Below are positions 1-5,051 of a stretch of DNA of 5,051 nucleotides, in pieces. Below the pieces are notes generated by a model. It was not told where the DNA came from, made no database searches, and saw only the letters and a list, made by a program, of their open reading frames with translations. Location: positions 1 through 5,051 of the forward strand of contig JACNJI010000528.1 in the NCBI GenBank assembly GCA_014382645.1, written 5' to 3'. The position numbers were made by a program, and so were the translations under genes. This DNA comes from Verrucomicrobiota bacterium (GTDB lineage: Bacteria > Verrucomicrobiota > Verrucomicrobiia > Opitutales > Seribacteraceae). Each line of letters starts with the position of its first letter. Positions within the stretch are counted from its first letter, which is position 1.

Positions 1-1
1 G

Positions 2-1264
2 TGGCTATTTATGGTGTGGCTTCTCGCACCCGACGAGGTCACGAATCAATACCTGCCCACAGCACTCCAAAAATCCGACGAAGAGAAAAGCGTCGGCGAG
101 ATGGTAGTAAAAAAGAAAACGGACGCACCCGTGCCGACGAATCGCCACTCGGCCGAGTTGACCGGAGCAACGGACACCGCCGTAGAATCCCCGGAGGAAA
201 AGCCCTCACCTGAACCAGCAACCGGTATTGCGGGCAACACTGGCTCCTCAAACAAACCTCATGAACCAAACGAGGAACGTAATTCAAGCTTCGAGAAAAG
301 GAACGCAGGGCCATTCGACCAATTCAAAAACTCGATGGGGACTTGGACAACGAAGGCGGGAACAGTTCTCATTGACGACAAACACTCGAAAACCGGGAAG
401 CAGTGCCTACAGTTGACCGGTGGAGAGAATTCCATCGTCACACTTGAGATAGCCGGCAAGTTTCAAGTGCCTAGCGAACTCACCTTCTTTGCAGAACGGT
501 GGACATCTCAGTCTCCCTTTTCCTTCCGCATATCCGTAAACCGAGGGGAGGGTTGGAAAGAGATTTACGATGGCGACAAGAAAATCCGAGGCTATGGTAC
601 CGGAACCCTCGTCAAGATACCACTGAGCGTTGGCATCAAGCGATTGCAGTTCAGTTGTACGAGTCCACCGAAAACAGGTATTCTCATCGATGATATGCGC
701 ATCGCTCCCTACCATCCCGCAAAAATCGGGAACGAACCCGATGCGGAATCTACGAAACCTCAGGAACCACCACCGGATCTAGAGGATCGAGCCACCCTTG
801 CCCGTATCCGGGCAAATGCAATCGACGACCGAAAACTGAGATTCCGCACCGCAAACGACAAGGAACAGGTCTTGCAAGATGGCAAACCGTTCACGGGCTG
901 GGCAAAACACATGCGTGGAAACAGCGGAAAAGTGGAGAAACTGGGACTGTACCAAAACGGATTGAAGGACGGACCATGGGCAAAGTGGTTCGCTGGAAAA
1001 CGATTCCGTGAACTGGGACTCTTTCGTCATGGGAAAAGGCATGGTCTCTACGTCACATGGTACGGTTCGGGCAAAAGGAAGGACGCCATTCACTACGAAA
1101 ACGACCTAGAGCACGGTCCAGTCGCGTCTTGGTACAGTTCCGGTAAAAAGAGGAAGGAAGGTCACCACAAGCAGGGAGAAAAAGACGGAGTCTGGATCAC
1201 CTACAACACCAAAGGCATAGAAGACATCCGCCAAAGATACGAAAACGGCAACCCGCTCGATTGA
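2..1264 (+). CDS. MORN-variant (YwqK-like) repeat protein with a central beta-sandwich-like domain, probably 5'-partial
   Basis: The first ATG in the frame is at base 11, but the frame is open to the left edge (W-L-F before that Met). The start MVWLLAP looks like the end of a hydrophobic segment, so the true start is probably outside the window; if not, the protein is 417 aa. Numbering from base 11, residues about 20-95 are a low-complexity linker rich in Lys, Glu, Pro and Thr. Residues about 97-233 look like a beta-sandwich/jelly-roll domain (TWTTKAGTVLIDD, LTFFAERWTS, FSFRISVNRGEGWKEIYDGD, ending GILIDDMRI), a type I associate with large surface or sialidase-like proteins of PVC bacteria. 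Residues about 290-413 carry MORN-variant repeats with W-x-x-W-[FY]-x-x-G-K-x-[RK] cores; glycines 321, 345, 369 and 393 are exactly 24 residues apart. Function is unknown; a membrane-anchored, exported binding protein is inference. The gene looks less GC-rich than the transporter that follows. Confidence 0.8.
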   Translation, partial: WLFMVWLLAPDEVTNQYLPTALQKSDEEKSVGEMVVKKKTDAPVPTNRHSAELTGATDTAVESPEEKPSPEPATGIAGNTGSSNKPHEPNEERNSSFEKRNAGPFDQFKNSMGTWTTKAGTVLIDDKHSKTGKQCLQLTGGENSIVTLEIAGKFQVPSELTFFAERWTSQSPFSFRISVNRGEGWKEIYDGDKKIRGYGTGTLVKIPLSVGIKRLQFSCTSPPKTGILIDDMRIAPYHPAKIGNEPDAESTKPQEPPPDLEDRATLARIRANAIDDRKLRFRTANDKEQVLQDGKPFTGWAKHMRGNSGKVEKLGLYQNGLKDGPWAKWFAGKRFRELGLFRHGKRHGLYVTWYGSGKRKDAIHYENDLEHGPVASWYSSGKKRKEGHHKQGEKDGVWITYNTKGIEDIRQRYENGNPLD

Positions 1265-1300
1265 CTACAACCTCCAAAAGCAGTCTTGATGGAGCACTAG

Positions 1301-1328
1301 TCCAACGAGAAGCTTCTCGACCCTTGGA
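1301..1328. repeat. Interrupted inverted repeat around a perfect 14-bp palindrome
   Basis: Bases 1306-1319 (CGAGAAGCTTCTCG) are their own reverse complement. They are flanked by TCCAA at 1301-1305 and its complement TTGGA at 1324-1328, with a 4-base ACCC bulge on the right side. The element lies in the 86-base gap between the MORN-variant gene and the transporter gene, 22 bases before the transporter ATG. It could be an operator for a dimeric regulator, or an RNA hairpin (CGAGA/TCTCG stem with an AGCT loop) that ends the upstream transcript or shapes the transporter leader. No T-run follows it, so a classical intrinsic terminator is not supported. I found no convincing -35/-10 pair in this gap. 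Confidence 0.4.
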
Positions 1329-1350
1329 TCGATAGAGTCAATTATGGGAA

Positions 1351-2787
1351 ATGTTTCAAGTGGAGGTTAACGAAAAAAGAGAAGTTCATCCGGGGCGTCT
1401 GCTCTGTTGCATTACCATAGGTGCGGCGATTTGGCTGTCTCCTACGCCCGAAGGACTTGAAGAAAAGGCATGGCAATGCTTCGCCGTGTTCGCCGCCACC
1501 ATTGTCGCCCTGCTGATCAAACCCATGCCTATGGGACCCTCGGTGCTTTGCGGGCTTGTCGTGCTGGCGGCGGGAAACGTTCTTGGCGAAACATCGAAAG
1601 AATCCCTTGCCGCCGCGCTGAGCGGCTATGGCGACACGACTACTTGGTTGGTGGTGGCGGCCTTTCTGCTGGGGAGCGCGATGGTGAGATCGGGTCTCGG
1701 ACGACGCATTGCTTTGGGTCTGGCGGTGCTGCTTGGTCGAACCGTGCTCGGACTCGCGTATGCCATAGCGGCAGCCGAATTCGTGCTCGGCACGATGATA
1801 CCCTCGAACACGGCGCGAGGCGGGGGCGTAATGGCCCCGATAGTGAACTCGCTCTCGCATGCCCTCGGTTCTCGGGCCGACCACCAACCCCGTCGAGCTG
1901 GTGAATATTTGTGCCTCTGCGGAGCGCACCTCAACTTGGTGGCGGCCGCAACCTTTCTCACGGGCATGGCCGCCAATCCTCTGATCGCCAAGGAAACGGG
2001 GATCGATTTCGATTGGGGCACTTGGTTGCTCGGCAGTATAGTACCCGCACTCGTATCCTTTCTCGTACTCCCTCTGTTCCTGTTGAAGTTGGCTCCCCCT
2101 GAGCTGACGGATGCGGGAGACGCTCGCAAGCAGGCCCGATCCGCACTCGACGAGATGGGTCCGTGGACGCGTACGGAAAAGACCATGCTCGGCGTATTCG
2201 TGCTCATGGTCGGATTGTGGGCGAGCAAGCCGCTGCATGGTCTGCACACGACCACGGTGGCCCTTACGGGCGTAGGCATCCTGCTGGTTGCCGGAGCGGA
2301 AAAGTGGAAGGACATGAAAGGCAATGCCGCGGCTTGGGATGCCTTGATTTGGCTGGGCGGGCTCATATCGATGGCAGATGCTTTAAGAGATCTTGGATTC
2401 ATATCCTGGTTCGCCGAGGCGATGAAGGACGAGGTCGTGGGCATGGATCCGCTCGCCGCACTCTTGGCTCTGGTCCTTGTCTATTTCTACTCAATGTACG
2501 GTTTCTCCATGCTGACGGGGCACATCAAGGCGATGGTGGCGGCTTTCTTTCTGGTTGCAGTTGGAGCGGGAGCTCCGCCCATGCTGACGGTCGCCCTGCT
2601 GGCCTATTTTTCGAACCTCTGCGGTTGCCTGACCAATTACTCGACGGGACCCGTCGTCATTTATTTCGGTCTCGGTTACGTGGAGTCGGCCCGCTGGTTT
2701 CGCATCGGCTTTCTCGTATCGCTACTCCACATCGCCATATGGTTGGGCGTCGGGCTACCGTGGTGGAAATTTCTGGGATGGTGGTAA
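1351..2787 (+). CDS. DASS/SLC13-family anion transporter (CitT/DiT1-like di- or tricarboxylate carrier)
   Basis: This is a 478-aa inner-membrane protein, the usual full length for the divalent anion:sodium symporter family. Hydrophobic segments run through the chain, for example near residues 18-30, 41-58, 63-80, 97-113, 132-150, 226-247, 277-290, 298-315, 368-385 and 452-476. The first substrate-binding hairpin carries the family Ser-Asn-Thr motif in IPSNTARGGGVMAPI (SNT at 152-154), preceded by SGYGDTTTWLVVAAFLLG and GLGRRIAL. The second carries TNYSTGPVVIYFGLGYV (428-444), the form seen in the CitT and 2-oxoglutarate/malate translocator branch. TGMAANPLIA (204-213) and TGHIKAMVAAF (389-399) also fit that branch. 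Substrate is probably a di- or tricarboxylate such as 2-oxoglutarate, malate, citrate or tartrate; exact substrate, coupling ion and exchange mode cannot be read from sequence. ATG 1351 is the first possible ATG after an in-frame TAG at 1333; GTG 1360 is an alternative. Neither has a well-spaced Shine-Dalgarno sequence. Confidence 0.93.
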   Translation: MFQVEVNEKREVHPGRLLCCITIGAAIWLSPTPEGLEEKAWQCFAVFAATIVALLIKPMPMGPSVLCGLVVLAAGNVLGETSKESLAAALSGYGDTTTWLVVAAFLLGSAMVRSGLGRRIALGLAVLLGRTVLGLAYAIAAAEFVLGTMIPSNTARGGGVMAPIVNSLSHALGSRADHQPRRAGEYLCLCGAHLNLVAAATFLTGMAANPLIAKETGIDFDWGTWLLGSIVPALVSFLVLPLFLLKLAPPELTDAGDARKQARSALDEMGPWTRTEKTMLGVFVLMVGLWASKPLHGLHTTTVALTGVGILLVAGAEKWKDMKGNAAAWDALIWLGGLISMADALRDLGFISWFAEAMKDEVVGMDPLAALLALVLVYFYSMYGFSMLTGHIKAMVAAFFLVAVGAGAPPMLTVALLAYFSNLCGCLTNYSTGPVVIYFGLGYVESARWFRIGFLVSLLHIAIWLGVGLPWWKFLGWW

Positions 2788-2797
2788 AGCCAGCGCC

Positions 2798-3592
2798 CTA
2801 ACCGATCTCGGCCTCGCCACGCAAATAAGTCACGGCAGAGCCTTCGAGCCACACTCGATCTTCCCTGATCTCGCAGACAATCCTTCCTCCACGAGCGGAA
2901 ATTTGGCGAGCCTCCATGCGGTTCTTGCCCAAACGCCCCGACCAATAGGGAGCGAGGATGCAATGAGACGAACCAGTGACGGAATCTTCATCAACACCTG
3001 CTGAGGGAGCGAAAAAACGGGATACGAAATCCACCTTGCGACTATCTGCAGGAGCCGTAGCGATAATGCCGCGAAAGGGAAGACGACCCAAGAGACGGAA
3101 GTCGGGCTGAAACTCTCGAACGATTTCTTCGGTATCGAAAATGCACAGACAATCCACGCCCACTCGAACCTTCGAAGGATACCCCCCAAGCCCTTCCAAC
3201 AGAAGAGGAGAAACGGAGGCGTTGCGGGTAGCACCACGAGGAAAGTCCATGCCGAGTCCGCCTCTCTCCAAGGGAGAAACTTTCAATTCGCCCGAGCGAG
3301 AAGTAAAGATGATCTCATCGGGCGCTTCTCCACGTTCCTCATACAAGACGAGAGCGGCGGCCAAGGTCGCGTGACCGCACAGATCCACCTCCATCTTGGG
3401 CGTAAACCACCGGATGGCCCACTTGCCTCGTTTGCCGGGCATGACGAAGGCCGTCTCGGACAGGTTGTTTTCAGCCGCTATCCGTTGGAGACGATTCGTG
3501 CCCGGCCAAGCATCCAGCAAGCAAACGGCAGCAGGATTCCCGGAAAAAAGTGAATCCGCAAACGCGTCTACTTGATAGAATGGCACTTTCAT
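2798..3592 (-). CDS. PhzF-family isomerase/epimerase
   Basis: This complete 264-aa protein has the two-lobed PhzF / diaminopimelate-epimerase-like fold, from family motifs in order: FYQVDAFADSLFSGNPAAVCLL at the N-terminus (given by residues 5-26), NNLSETAFV (42-50), WFTPKMEVDLCGHATLAAA (62-80), and FFAPSAGVDEDSVTGSSH (193-210). In phenazine PhzF the catalytic residues are Glu45, His74 and Asp208; the equivalents here appear to be Glu46, His74 and Asp203, so the enzyme looks intact. True PhzF isomerises trans-2,3-dihydro-3-hydroxyanthranilate, but most family members lie outside phenazine clusters and have unknown substrates. No other phenazine gene is present here, so phenazine synthesis should not be inferred. 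The Met at 3592 begins the conserved MKVPFYQVDAF start; no good Shine-Dalgarno sequence precedes it. The gene is convergent with the transporter, with 10 bases between the stop codons. It is probably cytoplasmic. Confidence 0.93.
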   Translation of the reverse strand: MKVPFYQVDAFADSLFSGNPAAVCLLDAWPGTNRLQRIAAENNLSETAFVMPGKRGKWAIRWFTPKMEVDLCGHATLAAALVLYEERGEAPDEIIFTSRSGELKVSPLERGGLGMDFPRGATRNASVSPLLLEGLGGYPSKVRVGVDCLCIFDTEEIVREFQPDFRLLGRLPFRGIIATAPADSRKVDFVSRFFAPSAGVDEDSVTGSSHCILAPYWSGRLGKNRMEARQISARGGRIVCEIREDRVWLEGSAVTYLRGEAEIG

Positions 3593-3711
3593 CGCAAGAA
3601 AACAAAAAGGTTCGCTGAAGAACGAGCAACGACATTTTGCGAAAACGGACGAGGTTTGAATCGCTGCTTCTTCGCCCGGAAAGACTGGCTAAATACAAAG
3701 GGTGCAGGGCG
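3593..3711. other. Intergenic spacer between the exported-protein gene and the PhzF gene
   Basis: This 119-base gap separates two genes that both read on the minus strand. It should hold the PhzF leader, and a promoter if PhzF is transcribed separately. Reading the minus strand I found no convincing -35/-10 pair, no Shine-Dalgarno sequence just before the PhzF ATG, and no strong terminator. A weak 5-bp hairpin (GGGCG/CGCCC, bases 3707-3723) spans the stop codon of the upstream gene. Confidence 0.4.
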
Positions 3712-4443
3712 TTATTTTCGCCCGTCGACAAAAGGATCTCCCGCCTTGCTCTTACGGGATTCGGGAGCGTATAGACGAATATTGGAAACCCGACCTGTAT
3801 CGTCGAAACTGCCGAAACCGACTCGGCCCCAGTCAAATGTCTTATCGGTGGCCCGCATGATGGGCTTCTTCATGTCGTTGACGTATACCTCGATTTTCCC
3901 CGAAGCATGTTCGCGGATGAGGCGGACGTCATGCCAATCCTTGCTCCCCCACTTGTGCCCCTTGGTTGTTTCGTGAGAAATCTTCGTCCGTGGCTTATCG
4001 TTCACGATGAAGCAGTTATGAGCATGGTTGTCGGTCACGCTGGCGATGTGGGTGTAGTAGAAATGGGAGCGATCCCGGAAATTATAGAAAATGCACATGT
4101 CGCGATGTCCGTATTCCTTGCCTGTCTGACGGAGTTGGGCCTCGAGTACAAAGTCCTTCACCTCGACGTCTGCGACCAAGGCGATGTTGTAAGGAGACCG
4201 AACCTTGTAGTCATACTTGCTATTTCCGAAGTGCTCAATGTATCCATGGTCGTCATCTTTCCCCCATTTCCATACGCGCTTGTCGGTTGCCACGAATGCA
4301 TCAAGAGTTGATGGGCCCTTGAAGTCCTGAGCATAAACGAGATGGTAGCCTGCGGGAACACCCTCGGGCACGGGGGCTTTCTTCTCCGCGAGGAGAGCAC
4401 ATGGGAGAAGTCCTAAAAAGAGAAGAGGAAAAATGGTTTTCAT
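3712..4443 (-). CDS. Exported protein with a predicted concanavalin-like (DUF1080-like) beta-sandwich domain
   Basis: The 243-aa product starts with a typical Sec signal peptide: MKT, a hydrophobic core IFPLLFLGLLPCALLA, and probable signal peptidase I cleavage after Ala19. Cys15 is preceded by Pro, so it does not make a good lipobox. Residues about 35-227 look like one beta-sandwich domain of the concanavalin A-like lectin/glucanase type: VYAQDFKG, a WKWGKDDDHGYIEHFG segment, VEVKDFVLEAQLRQTG, a YYTHIASVTDNHAHNCFIVND stretch (129-149), KDWHDVRLIREHASGKIEVYVND (168-190), and WGRVGFGSFDDTGRVSNIRLYAP (205-227). Such domains are frequent in PVC bacteria, often linked to carbohydrate binding or cleavage, but I cannot identify catalytic residues or a substrate. 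The reading frame stays open upstream to 4557, but that overlaps the methyltransferase gene and would bury the signal peptide; the Met at 4443 is therefore the start. It lies 31 bases after the methyltransferase stop, suggesting co-transcription. Confidence 0.85.
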   Translation of the reverse strand: MKTIFPLLFLGLLPCALLAEKKAPVPEGVPAGYHLVYAQDFKGPSTLDAFVATDKRVWKWGKDDDHGYIEHFGNSKYDYKVRSPYNIALVADVEVKDFVLEAQLRQTGKEYGHRDMCIFYNFRDRSHFYYTHIASVTDNHAHNCFIVNDKPRTKISHETTKGHKWGSKDWHDVRLIREHASGKIEVYVNDMKKPIMRATDKTFDWGRVGFGSFDDTGRVSNIRLYAPESRKSKAGDPFVDGRK

Positions 4444-4474
4444 GGTAGGCGCGTTTGTTTTTTCGAGACAAGGA

Positions 4475-5051
4475 TCAATGTTTGCGGCAAAACTGGATGC
4501 CGTCGGCGATAGGAAGCAAGACGCACTCGATCCGCGAGTCCACCGCCAGCTTGGCATTTAGCTCGCGGATGGCCTTGGCGCTCTCGTGGTCTGAAAGTCC
4601 CTCCAGAACGCGCCCTCCCCAGAGCATGTTGTCAAACAGAATGAGACCGTTCGGGCGGATGCGAGGCAAGATGCGCTCGTAGTAGGAGTCGTACTCGGTC
4701 TTGTCGGCATCGATGAAGGCGAAGTCAAAGGAGGCGTCGGGATCGAGTTTGTCGAGAGTTTCGATTGCAGGGCCAAGGCGAAGTTCCACCTTATCGGCAA
4801 CACCGGCCAGTTCCCAGTACTTGCGGGCGATGGGGGTCCAGTCATCGTCTAAATCGAGACACAATAGTTTGCCGTCCTCCGGTAGAGCTCGGGCCACGCA
4901 CAAGGCGCTGTAGCCCGTAAATGTGCCCACTTCGATTGCATTTTGCGTCCCGATAAGTTTGGCGAGAATGTATAAAAACTGGCCCTGCTCCTCGCTGATT
5001 TGCATGCGGGCGTCCTCACCGAGGGTCGCTGTCTCCTCCCGCAGCGAGGCT
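4475..5051 (-). CDS. SAM-dependent O-methyltransferase, caffeoyl-CoA/catechol OMT type, 5'-partial
   Basis: The frame remains open at the right edge, reading S-L-R-E-E-T-A before the internal Met at 5005, which matches the family pattern LREET...RMQIS.EQGQF. The gene is thus truncated: 191 residues are visible and, from the usual length of about 220 aa, some 25-30 N-terminal residues are missing. Numbering from the edge, the SAM-binding glycine motif is EVGTFTGYS (40-48), the acidic residue that should contact the SAM ribose is near Asp66 in LCLDLDDDW, and FIDADK (112-117) and FDNMLWGG (139-146) supply the likely divalent-metal ligands Asp114, Asp140 and Asn141. The C-terminus LLPIADGIQFCRKH also fits. 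The family methylates hydroxyl groups of catechol-like or related small molecules in the cytoplasm with Mg2+ or a similar ion; the substrate here is unknown. It is the first visible gene of a likely unit with the exported protein. Confidence 0.93.
   Translation of the reverse strand, partial: ASLREETATLGEDARMQISEEQGQFLYILAKLIGTQNAIEVGTFTGYSALCVARALPEDGKLLCLDLDDDWTPIARKYWELAGVADKVELRLGPAIETLDKLDPDASFDFAFIDADKTEYDSYYERILPRIRPNGLILFDNMLWGGRVLEGLSDHESAKAIRELNAKLAVDSRIECVLLPIADGIQFCRKH

Noticed and set aside
1344..1370. An 8-codon mini-frame (ATG at 1344, TAA at 1368-1370) overlapping the transporter start, with GGAGG at 1361-1365 inside it
   Set aside because: No start codon lies at a suitable distance after the GGAGG, and the mini-frame has no ribosome binding site of its own. 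Chance is the simplest explanation.
1342..2247. A 301-codon open frame on the minus strand, antisense to the transporter gene, and a second one at 1626-2444
   Set aside because: Both lie opposite a gene with clear family motifs and membrane segments. Their translations are rich in Arg, His and Gln or Ser and Pro without domain-like patterns, as expected for shadows of a GC-rich gene.
3707..3723. Hairpin GGGCG/CGCCC around the stop codon of the exported-protein gene as a terminator
   Set aside because: The stem is only 5 bp with a 7-base loop, and the sequence after it on the minus strand has no continuous T-run.
3907..4311. A 134-codon plus-strand frame opposite the exported-protein gene
   Set aside because: The opposite strand has a signal peptide and a domain-like protein in frame; this frame has no recognisable motif and no ribosome binding site.
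3712..4557. Longer version of the exported protein starting at 4557
   Set aside because: It would overlap the methyltransferase coding end by over 80 bases and place 38 unrelated residues before an obvious signal peptide.
1..5051. CRISPR array, insertion sequence, tRNA/rRNA, prophage or defence genes
   Set aside because: I found no spaced direct repeats, transposase motifs, terminal inverted repeats, RNA gene signatures or nuclease/helicase domains on either strand.

Overview
The window looks like an ordinary chromosomal segment of a Gram-negative bacterium, most likely from the Planctomycetota/Verrucomicrobiota/Lentisphaerota (PVC) group. The reasons are the style of two secreted or surface jelly-roll-type proteins, a MORN-variant repeat protein with a long charged linker, moderate GC content, and starts without clear Shine-Dalgarno sequences. 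This is inference from protein character; the window has no rRNA, tRNA or taxonomic marker gene. Coding density is high: the gaps between genes are 86, 10, 119 and 31 bases, and no gene-free stretch exceeds 300 bases.

Layout, left to right. (1) Bases 2-1264, + strand: a probably 5'-truncated gene for a modular protein, with a hydrophobic end at the window edge, a Lys/Glu/Pro-rich linker, a beta-sandwich-like domain ending in an ILIDD motif, and C-terminal MORN-variant (YwqK-like) repeats with an exact 24-residue period. (2) Bases 1265-1350: a short intergenic region with a perfect 14-bp palindrome flanked by further complementary arms. (3) Bases 1351-2787, + strand: a full-length DASS/SLC13 (CitT/DiT1-like) di- or tricarboxylate transporter. 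(4) Bases 2798-3592, - strand: a complete PhzF-family isomerase/epimerase, tail to tail with the transporter. (5) Bases 3712-4443, - strand: a small exported protein with a predicted concanavalin-like (DUF1080-like) beta-sandwich. (6) Bases 4475-5051, - strand: a class I SAM-dependent O-methyltransferase of the caffeoyl-CoA/catechol OMT type, whose N-terminus lies beyond the right edge.

The three minus-strand genes are collinear (methyltransferase, exported protein, PhzF). The first two are only 31 bases apart and are probably co-transcribed; the 119-base gap before PhzF leaves its inclusion open. The transporter could take up organic acids such as 2-oxoglutarate, malate or citrate. The methyltransferase, PhzF protein and transporter are not parts of one pathway I recognise. 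I see no CRISPR array, insertion sequence, prophage gene, toxin-antitoxin pair, RNA gene or defence system. The most unusual item is the jelly-roll plus MORN-variant architecture of the first gene.
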